Source: Fermentimonas sp.
GTDB taxonomy: Bacteria; Bacteroidota; Bacteroidia; Bacteroidales; Dysgonomonadaceae
Direction: 5' to 3'
DNA: 64,000 bases
Assembly: GCA_015478775.1 (NCBI GenBank)
Contig: JADMKP010000008.1
Span: forward strand, 310,076 to 374,075
Shown here: one piece after another, positions 18,978 to 27,319 of the stretch
Position numbering within the stretch: the stretch's first letter is position 1
Layout of the letters: each line of letters opens with the position of its first letter
The notes under the pieces: model-generated
What the model saw: the letters and a program-made list of their open reading frames with translations, nothing else
The model's database searches: none
Told to the model about the DNA's origin: nothing
Translations under genes and position numbers: made by a program

Positions 18978-19631
18978 ATGGAAGAAATTGATTTAAATAA
19001 ACTAAGCCGTTCAGGCAAAATAGGACCAGTTGTAGTATATACAACCAAGTATGGAACGGAAGTTTTACGAAAACACGTAATACCAAAAGACCCAAAATCT
19101 CCAAAGCAGCTTGCATATCGAATGAAGTTTACACTTGTGAGCAGCAGCATCTCACCATTTAGCAAGATTATCAAAGATGGATACAATCAAAAGCGTGGTG
19201 CATACAGAGCTGTCATTTCAAATGCATTAAGAGAGGCAATTGAGAGTGAATATCCCAACTTTCGTTTCAATTACAGCAAAATTCAGCTCACAGAGGGTAA
19301 GTTAAAACTACCTTCAAAAATTGAGGCTTCTATACAAAATAATTCATTGATAATCACGTGGAATCCTCAAACTAAGGGGCAACCAGCACTAAATCGGTCA
19401 GACGACAAAGTAAATATTATATGTTTAGATGAAAGCACAAATGAAGTGTTTGTAAAGTATAACGCGGCTAAAAGAGGTGATGGGGAAGTTAATATTGATA
19501 TTTATAATTTCTTGAAAAGAGATGGTGAGTCACAAACAATAAATTCCGAGAAGTTGCATTTCTGGTTGTATCTGAGCTCTAAATATGGAGAGGATAATTC
19601 GGGGAGTGGGTATGTGGATAGAATAAGTTGA
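18978..19631 (+). CDS. DUF6266 family protein (function unknown)
   Basis: The 217-residue protein begins with a short Gly-rich stretch (SRSGKIGPVVVYTTKYGTEV) and a polar block (KHVIPKDPKSPKQLAYRMKF), then a region with conserved aromatic residues (ISPFSKIIKDGYNQKRGAYR, YPNFRFNYSKIQLTEGKL). This layout matches the DUF6266 family of Bacteroidota, whose function is not known. There is no signal peptide or membrane segment. The beta-rich C-terminal half (QNNSLIITWNPQ) looks like a small sandwich domain. It stands alone behind the repeat-rich region; 65 bases separate it from the SDR gene. I am fairly sure of the family and cannot assign a role. Confidence 0.7.
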   Translation: MEEIDLNKLSRSGKIGPVVVYTTKYGTEVLRKHVIPKDPKSPKQLAYRMKFTLVSSSISPFSKIIKDGYNQKRGAYRAVISNALREAIESEYPNFRFNYSKIQLTEGKLKLPSKIEASIQNNSLIITWNPQTKGQPALNRSDDKVNIICLDESTNEVFVKYNAAKRGDGEVNIDIYNFLKRDGESQTINSEKLHFWLYLSSKYGEDNSGSGYVDRIS

Positions 19632-19696
19632 TCATAGAAACAATTCCCTCTCCTTCACCGTTATAACCATATCACACATTTAAAAATCACAAGCAA

Positions 19697-20494
19697 ATGA
19701 AAAAGTTCGAAGGAAAAACAATAGTTATCACCGGAGCAGCAGCAGGCTTAGGATATGCAGCAGCAGAGAATCTAGCATCGCAGGGAGCAAACTTATCATT
19801 GATAGATTATAATGAAGAAACACTGAAAGAAGCCGAGCAACAATTATTACAAAAGTATTCCGGAATAAAGGTTTTGGCTATTGTAGCCGATGTATCAGAT
19901 GAGGCGGCTGTAAAAAATTACGTAGATCAAACCGTAAAGGAATTTGGCACCATAGATGGGTTTTACAACAATGCCGGTATCGAAGGAAAGCAAACCCCGC
20001 TGATAGAATATGACACAAATATATTCAAAAAAGTAATCGATATTAATCTCCTTGGCGTATTTTACGGAATGAAATACATAATACCGGTAATGATCAAAAA
20101 TGGAGGAGGAAAAATTGTTAATGTATCGTCGGTAGGCGGATTAAGAGGAGTGTTGAATCAAGCGGCCTATGTAGCCACCAAACATGCCGTGGCTGGATTA
20201 ACCAAACAGGCGGCGCTTGAATACGGTTCGGATGGCATATTAACCAACGCCATTGCACCCGGCGCCATTATGACACCCATGGTGGAAGAGGCCTTCAGAC
20301 AAGTGAATCCAGATAACCCCGAAGCGGCCGAAAAAGAATATGCAAGCCGTAATCCCGTCAAACGATTGGGAACTCCAGCAGAAGTTGCTAGTGTAGTAAG
20401 TTTCTTGCTGAGTGATGATAATGGTTACCTCAATGGTCAGGTTATCGCAATTGATGGTGGGGAGGCTAATTTTTATGGGAATGAAAAGAAGTAA
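19697..20494 (+). CDS. SDR family NAD(P)-dependent oxidoreductase
   Basis: The 265-residue classical short-chain dehydrogenase has the cofactor motif TGAAAGLG near the N-terminus, the NNAG motif, the catalytic Ser (IVNVSSVGG), the YxxxK pair (AAYVATKHAVAGL) and the C-terminal GQVIAIDGG. The Asp in LSLIDYNEE after the second strand suggests NAD preference. It is complete, unlike the genes that follow. Substrate cannot be assigned; glucose 1-dehydrogenase or cyclohexanol-type relatives share this pattern. It has no clear operon partner. Confidence 0.9.
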   Translation: MKKFEGKTIVITGAAAGLGYAAAENLASQGANLSLIDYNEETLKEAEQQLLQKYSGIKVLAIVADVSDEAAVKNYVDQTVKEFGTIDGFYNNAGIEGKQTPLIEYDTNIFKKVIDINLLGVFYGMKYIIPVMIKNGGGKIVNVSSVGGLRGVLNQAAYVATKHAVAGLTKQAALEYGSDGILTNAIAPGAIMTPMVEEAFRQVNPDNPEAAEKEYASRNPVKRLGTPAEVASVVSFLLSDDNGYLNGQVIAIDGGEANFYGNEKK

Positions 20495-20497
20495 CCT

Positions 20498-20713
20498 TTG
20501 TTGCCATATGAAATGAAAGATATGTATAGTTTGGCAAAAGAAGTAGTGGCGCGATCGGTAACAGTGCCGGGTGTTCAAATGATTCTTAATAATGATAAAT
20601 GGCTTTTTTCACCTGCATACGATTTACTAAATGTAATTTCTTTTTTGTCAGATGATTATAAAAAAGATTACTCAGATACCATAAAAGAACATGTTTCTCG
20701 CTTTAAATACTAG
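20498..20713 (+). pseudogene. HipA-type serine kinase, in-frame remnant with two internal deletions
   Basis: Only 71 codons, starting TTG. Three pieces of HipA-type proteins appear in the right order with the rest missing: the N-terminal lobe start (LAKEVVARSVTVPGVQ, where intact relatives continue with PKLSL), the C-lobe motif WLFSPAYDLLNV, and the last residues (SFLSDDYKKDYSDTIKEHVSRF). The catalytic Asp and ATP-binding parts are gone. HipA toxins are ~300-440 residues and are paired with a HipB antitoxin, which is not seen here. The reading frame has survived both deletions, but the product cannot be a kinase. Identification is from motif order. Confidence 0.65.
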
Positions 20714-20730
20714 TTCTTAGCCTCAATCTG

Positions 20731-20874
20731 ATGGAGATTCGTGTTTATACAAACACATTGCAGGCAATTGCGGTGGGTTATCTCATTGCTGCAATGATGA
20801 TACTCCATATTTCTAAACGTTGGCAAATTATAATAACACTTTTACTATTGATAAGCTCTATCTTTGTGAACTGA
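20731..20874 (+). pseudogene. COG4299/DUF5009-like membrane protein, copy A, 5' fragment
   Basis: An ATG-started frame of 47 codons contains NTLQAIAVGYLIAAMMILHI and a second hydrophobic stretch (QIIITLLLLIS), as in heparan-alpha-glucosaminide N-acetyltransferase-like membrane proteins (COG4299, DUF5009). From 20777 to 20862 the DNA closely matches 22599-22680. After 20862 the similarity stops and the AbiE-like genes begin. The missing 3' end of this copy reappears at 21898-21969. Confidence 0.6.
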
Positions 20875-20919
20875 TAACATCAAAAATTAGTGTTATTGGT
20901 TCACGAATGAAAGGAGTAG

Positions 20920-21324
20920 AATGCCAAGCCAGGTTATAATCCCCTTGAGTTTGCCAACCTCCTTTACACTCCATCTTATATCTCTTTAGAGTATGTATTA
21001 CAACAGGCTGGAGTTGTTTTTCAGTATGATTCGCGCTATACAAGTGTGAGTTATCTTAGCCGGGAGGTAGAGGTTGATGGCAATACTTTCAGTTATCGCA
21101 GAATCAAAGAGGATATAATAATAAATATAATAGGTATTATTCGTAAGGATAATATTAATATAGCTACACCAGAAAGAGCATCTCTGGACGTATTGTATCT
21201 CTATAAAGATTATTATTTCGATAATCTTAACCCACTCAACAAGCTTCTAATCTCACAGATTCTTCCGGTTTATCAATCGGCAGCATTAGAAAAACGAGTA
21301 TTTAAAATTCTTGAAAATGGTTGA
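20920..21324 (+). pseudogene. AbiEi-type antitoxin (type IV toxin-antitoxin), 5'-truncated
   Basis: The frame is open from a TAG at 20917 to 21324 and lacks a start at the proper place. It reads like the middle and end of AbiEi-family antitoxins: NPLEFANLLYTPSYISLEYV, then FSYRRIKEDI, then IATPERASLDVLYLYKDYYF. The N-terminal winged helix that binds DNA is missing; relatives have ~60-80 more residues there. In type IV systems AbiEi represses its promoter and counters the AbiEii nucleotidyltransferase. Its end overlaps the toxin start, as usual for the pair. An internal GTG at 21046 could still start a 92-residue product. Confidence 0.7.
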
Positions 21325-21866
21325 TATTAACAAACATAGGTTTTAAAGGTGGTACCGCATTAACGTTCTTTTATGACCTTCCTAGGTTCTCGGTCGATTT
21401 AGACTTCAATCTACTTAATAGTAGCAAAGAGGATATGGTATATGAGAAAGTTCGTAAAATCATTCTTAAACATGGATCTATTCATGATGAGGCTAAGAAA
21501 TTTTATGGAATTATTTGTGTGCTCGATTATGGTATGAGAGAACGCAAGCTCAAAGTAGAGATTTCTAATAGGAATTATGATGACAAATATGAGATAAAAA
21601 ACCTGCTTGGAGTTAATATGCAGGTAATGGTTGCCCCCGACATGTTTGCTCACAAACTATGTGCCGTGCTCGATCGTTCATCTATATCCAACAGAGATAT
21701 TTTCGATTGCTGGTTCTTTATGAATAATAAAACTCCTGTGAATAAATCGATCATAGAAACACGTATGGAAATGCCTTTTACCCATTATCTTCAAAAATGT
21801 ATCGATGCCTTGGAAGCGATGAGCGACAAAGGTATGCTTAATGGCCTTGGTGAGTACGTTACTTAA
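21317..21866 (+). pseudogene. AbiEii/AbiGii-type nucleotidyltransferase toxin with N-terminal deletion and frameshift
   Basis: ATG at 21317 starts MVDINKHRF, the expected toxin N-terminus, but the frame stops at 21346. The body continues in another frame: FKGGTALTFFYDLPRFSVDL carries the GG-T/S and DxD-type nucleotidyltransferase motif, then EISNRNYDDKYEIKNLLG, PDMFAHKLCAVLDR and RDIFDCWFFM, ending in the family-typical NGLGEYVT. About 20 codons between HRF and GFKGG appear deleted. A TTG start at 21321 would give a shortened 181-residue protein. The core motifs are intact, so residual activity is not excluded, but the broken N-terminus and broken antitoxin point to decay. Confidence 0.75.
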
Positions 21867-21897
21867 GTTTTATAAGCAGTTTCCCATTTTTTAAACC

Positions 21898-21969
21898 TTT
21901 GCCAATTTCATGATTCTATTTCTAATACTGAATTTGAGCTATAAATTGAGAGTGTTTGTAAAGATATGA
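21898..21969 (+). pseudogene. COG4299/DUF5009-like membrane protein, copy A, 3' fragment
   Basis: The 23 codons up to TGA at 21967 encode FANFMILFLILNLSYKLRVF plus VKI, aligning residue by residue with the end of copy B (22811-22882, LANFMILFLILNLMYRMRVF). Many differences are synonymous. It is the tail of the gene whose head lies at 20731-20862; the AbiE-like pair lies between. The stretch 21970-22200 that follows holds no recognisable gene. Confidence 0.6.
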
Positions 21970-22200
21970 GGAATGTTTTCCCTTAGATCTTTATCAGAAA
22001 AGAAAGAAAATGTTAAACCTTACTGATAAAAATACAATACTTCCAAATCACCTGCAAATTCCAAGAACAACAAAATTTACTCCATTAGTAAAGATATAAA
22101 GTGCAATTTCATATAAGAGATTATCTTGGTAGTATAATATTTTGTTGTTAACTTTACGTACTGAAGATAAGATAGTATAAATGTATTAAAGCTTGTGATT

Positions 22201-22359
22201 ATGAAATATAAAATAGAAGAAGATAAGAGACAGGTTGCTCGTAGTTTCTTCCTTAAATCAATAGAAGACAAGCGAGCAATTAATAAATGTATAAGAGAAG
22301 GAGGTAATTTAAATAAAGTTATAGATGAGCGAAAAGTTAAATTTTCCGCTCCCATATGA
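22201..22359 (+). CDS. Small conserved-looking protein upstream of the DUF6169-like gene
   Basis: ATG at 22201 opens 52 charged residues: helical and polar, with KSIEDKRAINKCIREGGNLN and a KFSAPI end. There is no signal peptide or membrane segment. The stop overlaps the start of the next reading frame by 35 bases, an arrangement typical of translationally coupled small pairs such as antitoxin-toxin genes. I do not recognise a named family. If the pair is a toxin-antitoxin module, the partner is broken, so this gene may be drifting too. Confidence 0.5.
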   Translation: MKYKIEEDKRQVARSFFLKSIEDKRAINKCIREGGNLNKVIDERKVKFSAPI

Positions 22360-22598
22360 TTATTCCAAGGATGAACTTAATGTATATATTTTATTGAAAT
22401 AAATTATTTTGAAACATCAAAAGCTTATTCATTTAGTTTCGAGAAAGAGAAAGAGGGAGGCAGAAAAACACACGACATAAGAGTTGCAGCTACTATTATA
22501 AGTATTATCAAAGATTTTTTTATAAAAAACTCAGACTCTTTGATATATACATGTGATAATACAGATAATAGGCACCAATCAAGAAAAAAATATATTCA
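22325..22598 (+). pseudogene. DUF6169-like gene, frameshifted and cut at its 3' end
   Basis: ATG at 22325 starts MSEKLNFPLPYDYSKDELNV and stops at 22402. A different frame starting at 22402 continues with similar character (YFETSKAYSFSFEKEKEGGR, IIKDFFIKNSDSLIYTCDNT, ending in HQSRKKYIQ). The order resembles DUF6169 proteins of Bacteroidota: short N-terminus, SFSFE strand, helix, YTCD strand, R-K end. A segment between the pieces is missing, and at 22599 the gene runs into copy B of the COG4299-like fragment. Family assignment is from memory of motifs only. Confidence 0.5.
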
Positions 22599-22882
22599 GT
22601 TATCTCATTGCTGCAATGATGTTACTTCATATTTCTAAGCGTTGGCAAATTATTATAACACTCTTACTATTGATAAGCTATTGGGCTTTGCTCACATTCG
22701 CGGGCGACTTTACAGCAGATGGCAATTTTGCAGAAAGAATAGATCGTGCCAACTCGCTGTTATGGGGATTAGAAAGATACGTGGGCGATTATTACGGAGC
22801 TATACTTACCCTTGCCAATTTCATGATACTTTTTTTGATTTTGAATTTGATGTATAGGATGAGGGTTTTTGTGAAGATATGA
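22599..22882 (+). pseudogene. COG4299/DUF5009-like membrane protein, copy B, truncated
   Basis: An open stretch of ~94 codons with three hydrophobic segments (YLIAAMMLLHISKRW; IIITLLLLISYWALLTFAGD; LANFMILFLILNLMYRMRVF). The layout matches the middle of COG4299 acetyltransferase-like membrane proteins joined directly to their last residues, with the intervening helices missing. Intact family members have ~370-400 residues. There is no start of its own; the frame opens inside the broken DUF6169-like gene. It is the second copy of the fragments at 20731-20862 and 21898-21969. Confidence 0.6.
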
Positions 22883-22972
22883 GGTGATATTTGCAATCTC
22901 AACATAATCACTTTATTTTGTATTCTTAATCACATATTTTAAGCTTGGTGCAACTAATTTAAATGGTAGGTT

Positions 22973-25332
22973 GTGAATACAATATTATTTCTGATAATCG
23001 CTCTCGTAACTGTTCTAATATTTGTTGTAGTATATAAACAGTTAGAAGGAAAGAAGAGGTATACTAATGCTCTTTACTTGCAAAGCTTAGGGCGGATAGC
23101 TATATTTTTCGAATTGGTAAATTCATTTAGCGATTATGTAACCTGGGTGGAGCGTGACATAATTAAAGCTGAATTTTCGGATATTGGTAAATTCTTCAGA
23201 AACAAAACTAATTATTATAAGAAAGAGCCTATTGTTGGGAGGTTCAATGAGGTTTTCCATGATTTTGATGCCTATATTGCTCGATATAACCAAAACTACG
23301 TAAAGGCGCAAAAAATTAAGCTAAAAGAGTATTTTGATAATGTAGAGTGCAAGATGCTTGACGACCAACAGCGTACTGCACTAATTACAGACGAATACTC
23401 AAATTTAATACTAGCAGGTGCTGGTTCGGGTAAAACGCTTACTATACTTGGTAAGGTTAAATATTTAATTGAGCAGAAAGGTGTAGACCCTAAGAATATA
23501 TTACTTCTGTCGTTTACTAAGAAAACCGTAGAGGAGTTGAATGAAAGGTTGCAAAACATTGAGCTTGGTACAAAAGCAACTACATTTCATAAGCTTGGTT
23601 ACGATATAATCAAGAAGCATCATCAATATATTCCGGTACTTACAAATGATAATACTTTAAAATTAGTAATAGAGGAATATCTGAAGAAAGATATATTCAA
23701 TAACCCAACTGCGCTGCAGTCTTATATAGAATATATTGCTTGCTACATGAATATTCCTGAAAAGGATGAGAATTTAGGCTCGTTGGGAGAAAAGCTAGAC
23801 CTGGAAAAAGGTATCGACATGCAAACATTAAAGTCGAAATGCGAACCTTTGAATATTGTGGCAAAAGCTAATCTCGACACAATGAAGGGCGAAAAAGTAA
23901 AAAGTGTTGAGGAGCTTATGATTGCCAATTTTTTATATCTCAATGGAGTTGAATATGAATATGAGAAAACCTATCCATTTGGTCCATCTGTTTATCGTCC
24001 CGACTTTTACTTAACCGAATATAATATCTATTTAGAACATTTTGGTGTAGATGAGCATAATAGGGCGAAATGGCTTACTCCTTTTTATGAACAGAAATAC
24101 ATCGAAGAGATGAAGTTGAAAAGAGAGACCCACAATGCAAACAATACCAAATTATTAGAAACTTATTCATACTATAACAGAGATAAGGTGTTGCTCCAGA
24201 AGTTAAGGCAAATTCTGGAGGATGAGGATGTTGTTTTTAAACCAAGAGATTTTAAGAGTATATACTCTAAAGTGTCTAATTATGACAAAAATTTTGGGAA
24301 GGAGCTCTTTAAACTAATCGAAAGTTTTATCAACCTTAGCAAATCGAGACAATTGAACAACGACTCTTTAATCAGTCTTTTTTCTAGCAATTCTAAACTT
24401 ATAAACGAGTTCTTGTTTGAAAGACAAAGTATGTTCTTGCAGTTTGTAATTCCAATAATAGAGAAATATAACACTGTTTTAGAACAACGTAATGAGATTG
24501 ATTTCAACGACATGATAAACAGAGCTGCTTATATTGTGAAAATGAATAAACCTGATTATAAATATCAGTATATAATTATAGATGAATATCAGGATATTTC
24601 ATTTGCCCGGTTCAATTTAATTAAAGAGATAAGAAATCAGTCAGGATCAATAAGTCGATTTTAGTTTTAGGTCGCCACAGCTTTGATATTAACGAATTGA
24701 TAAAACTTACCCAAGTGAGTAGAGTGAAATACATCGAAAGAACGGGTAAGCTAGTAGTTAAAGGTTTTGAAGATGTTGATATTAGTTACTTGACTATACA
24801 TAAATCTAAAGGGACAGAGGCTGATAATGTTATTATATTGAATCTTAGAAATGATATACTTGGTTTTCCCAACAAAATGACCGACGACCCTATATTATCT
24901 CATTTGCTTAATGATAGCGAAGGGTATAGGTATGCAGAAGAGCGCAGGTTGTTTTATGTGGCACTAACGAGAACCAAAAATGAGGTAGTGTTATTGATTC
25001 CGCCTGAGGCTTCTTCATTTGCCGAAGAGTTGATTAACGAAAATGGTTATATAATAACTTCCAACAACGGTTCACTCAATACTGTAAATTGCACTTATTG
25101 TAAAACAGGGAAACTTGTGCTTAGGAAAAATCAGTTGAATGGAAATCAGTTTCTGGGATGTTCGCATTATCCCGCTTGCAATCGGACCTATAACAACATT
25201 GATATTTTGTTCGATAACATAGTTTGTCCCCATTGTAATAGCGGCTTTATGACAAAGAGGAGAGGGAAATTTGGCAATTTCCTTGGGTGCACAAATTATC
25301 CTGATTGTAGAAAAACCATCGATTTAAAGTGA
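22973..25332 (+). pseudogene. UvrD/helicase IV-type DNA helicase with zinc ribbons, central deletion and frameshift
   Basis: Part one (22973-24664, GTG start) has a membrane helix (~3-22), Walker A AGAGSGKT (Lys ~154), motif Ia (LLSFTKKTVEELNERL), an internal nuclease-like insert (IANFLYLNGVEYEYEKTYPF, YRPDFYL, IYLEHFG), and Walker B IIIDEYQD. It stops at 24662. Part two starts in another frame near 24646 (SILVLGRHSFDINELIKL) and carries motifs V and VI (YLTIHKSKGTEAD, LFYVALTRT) and two topoisomerase-type zinc ribbons (CTYCKTG...CSHYPAC; CPHCNSG...CTNYPDC). The segment holding motifs III-IV (GDDWQSI-type) is absent. Without it the protein cannot be a helicase. Intact relatives are ~900-1000 residues. 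Confidence 0.85.
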
Positions 25333-25776
25333 TAACTTATTACTTTCTTAACAATAACTTATTATTGACATGGAGTGTCATAAAAGCTAACATGTGTATA
25401 TAAATATCATTTTATTTTGATGATTAATAGCCAATTGGTAAATATTACTACTCTGTGGAAAGAAATCCCTATTAAATTAATTAGAAGGAATATAATTCCC
25501 TTTATACGATATTTTGAGTATTTTTGCACATTGAATTAAAAGTACAGCCGACTTGTTATTTTATATAAGACAAATAGTTGCAAATTTACTCAAAGTTAGT
25601 TGTAGTGCGGATCTTTAATCGCACTACATTTGTTTGTATAGATTGAACTAAATAACCACTTGTTGGTTTAAGGACGAGATGATTTATGTGCTTTTGAAGG
25701 ATTACCTCCATTTGAAAGATGGGACAGGTAGTCACGAAGTGTATCCGGACGTGAAAGAATAACTAATATATCACCT
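25333..25776 (+). promoter_or_regulatory. Leader region of the polysaccharide locus with a strong hairpin
   Basis: A -7-like box TATTTTTG lies at 25519-25526 (no clear -33). A perfect 8-bp stem, GTAGTGCG (25602-25609) with CGCACTAC (25620-25627), follows, with a U-rich but interrupted tail (ATTTGTTTGTAT); TACATTTG at 25625-25632 is a second possible -7 box. If transcription starts at the first box, the hairpin lies in a ~240-base leader and could act as an attenuator. A 27-codon open frame at 25679-25762 (MIYVLLKDYLHLKDG...) resembles nothing I can name. The UpxY/UpxZ regulators typical of Bacteroides capsule loci are not present here. Confidence 0.45.
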
Positions 25777-27090
25777 ATGAAAGTTAAAGAAGATATTATT
25801 AATAAAGTAAACCAAGGTAACGAAGTGATAGGAATAATAGGCCTTGGTTATGTAGGTCTCCCCCTAGCAGTAGGTTTTGCCGAAGCTGGTGTGCATGTAA
25901 TTGGATTTGATAAGAACTCACAGAAGGTTGAAATGATTAACCGTGGTGAGAATTATATTGGTGATATCAGAGATGCAGTTCTAAGAGAGGTTGTTATAGA
26001 TACTTTAACTTTAACTGCAACTACAGATTTTACAAGAATAAAAGAGTGTGATGCTGTATTAATATGTGTGCCTACTCCACTAGATAAGTTTCGTAAGCCA
26101 GATATGAGCTATATCGAAAGTGCTTGCACCGAGATAGGCCAACATATGAAACCAGGTACATTCATCTGCTTAGAGAGTACCACTTACCCAACCACAACAG
26201 AGGATTTAATGCTTCCCATCATCGAAAATGAATCAGGATTGAAAGAGGGTGAGGATTTTTGGCTTGCATATTCGCCCGAGAGAGTGGACCCAGGTAATGT
26301 AAACTTCCACACAAAAAATACACCTAAGATTATTGGTGCAATTTCTGAAGAAGGACTAGAAATAGGGGTGAAGATCTATTCAAAAGCTATTGATACACTT
26401 CACCCAGTGAGTTCGCCACGTGTTGCCGAGATGGTAAAGATATTAGAGAACACTTACCGATTGGTTAATATCAGTCTTATAAATGAGCTTGCTCTGTTAT
26501 CTGGAAAGATGGGTATAAACATTTGGGAGGTTATAGATGCAGCTAAAACAAAACCATTTGGGTTTCAAGCATTCTATCCGGGTCCAGGAATTGGAGGTCA
26601 CTGTATACCATTGGATCCTTTCTATCTTGAGCATATCGCCAAGAAATACGACTTCGACCTTTCTATGATACATGCTGCAGGACACATTAATATGCGTATG
26701 CCACATTATATGTATATAAAGATATCAACAGCACTCAATCGACACAAAAAAGCAGTAAATGGAAGCAAGATTCTCTTTTTGGGAGTAGCTTATAAGCCTA
26801 ATATTAACGACGAAAGAGAATCGCCCGCACTAGAAATTATGGATACAGTGAAACACAAAGGTGGCGAAGTGCAGTACCACGACCCACACATTGATAAAGT
26901 AAGAACCCCACACGGACGCAGCTTCAACTCTATGGAACTTTCAGCAGAAACTCTAAGCTCTGCCGATGTTGTTGTACTCACCACTAACCACTCCGCATTT
27001 GATATTGCTTTCATTCAACAACACGCTAAGTTGATTGTTGATTTGAGGAATATGATTAAAGAGGGTGGGGAGAATGTCTATAAATTATAG
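25777..27090 (+). CDS. wbpA: UDP-N-acetylglucosamine 6-dehydrogenase, WbpA type
   Basis: The 437-residue NAD-dependent enzyme oxidises C6 of a UDP-HexNAc to the uronic acid. Visible: Rossmann motif GIIGLGYVGLPLAVGFAEAG, substrate motif CVPTPLDKFRKPDMSY, the EST element (LESTTYPTTTEDL), AYSPERVDPGN, the catalytic Cys region in GPGIGGHCIPLDPFYL, and the C-terminal Rossmann domain FLGVAYKPNINDERESPALE. The GHCIPLDPFYL wording is characteristic of the WbpA branch (UDP-GlcNAc to UDP-GlcNAcA) rather than of UDP-glucose or WecC-type enzymes. It is the first intact gene of the surface-polysaccharide locus. Confidence 0.9.
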   Translation: MKVKEDIINKVNQGNEVIGIIGLGYVGLPLAVGFAEAGVHVIGFDKNSQKVEMINRGENYIGDIRDAVLREVVIDTLTLTATTDFTRIKECDAVLICVPTPLDKFRKPDMSYIESACTEIGQHMKPGTFICLESTTYPTTTEDLMLPIIENESGLKEGEDFWLAYSPERVDPGNVNFHTKNTPKIIGAISEEGLEIGVKIYSKAIDTLHPVSSPRVAEMVKILENTYRLVNISLINELALLSGKMGINIWEVIDAAKTKPFGFQAFYPGPGIGGHCIPLDPFYLEHIAKKYDFDLSMIHAAGHINMRMPHYMYIKISTALNRHKKAVNGSKILFLGVAYKPNINDERESPALEIMDTVKHKGGEVQYHDPHIDKVRTPHGRSFNSMELSAETLSSADVVVLTTNHSAFDIAFIQQHAKLIVDLRNMIKEGGENVYKL

Positions 27091-27120
27091 AGTTCACTCT
27101 ATATATTGATTTTTAAATAA

Positions 27121-27222
27121 TTGGAAGAAACTACATCTCCATCTACATCATCGCAGAAGAATAGGCGTATTGCAAAGAATACGCTTATGTTGTATTTCAG
27201 AATAAAGGTTTCTATCTTTTGA
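27121..27222 (+). pseudogene. Remnant of a polysaccharide flippase N-terminus
   Basis: The frame at 27121-27222 reads SSQKNRRIAKNTLMLYFRIK before it ends. The RRIAKNTLMLYFR wording is the usual start of a group of Bacteroidota Wzx-like flippases (which continue into MLLIMLVSLYTSRV). Only 33 codons remain and the first codon would be TTG. Another frame continues (GFYLLNISGRYPIYIDEDSY) without a match that I recognise. It suggests that an earlier flippase gene was replaced at this spot. Confidence 0.45.
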
Positions 27223-27319
27223 ATATTTCGGGTAGATATCCTATTTACATAGATGAAGATAGCTATTTGCATATTGCGCCCTGCATCAAAGTGACCGAAG
27301 CTGGCCAAGATATTAAACA

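Noticed and set aside
18740-19186. Minus-strand 148-codon frame with a YEPYEAYEAY repeat
   Set aside because: The repeat is the translation of the 9-bp DNA array; most of the frame lies opposite the DUF6266-type gene.
20731-22882. Insertion sequence as the cause of the split COG4299-like copy
   Set aside because: No transposase, terminal inverted repeats or target duplication at the junctions; the inserted genes are of AbiE type.
25679-25762. 27-codon frame as an UpxY/UpxZ capsule regulator
   Set aside because: Far too short and without NusG-like motifs; treated as an unexplained leader frame.
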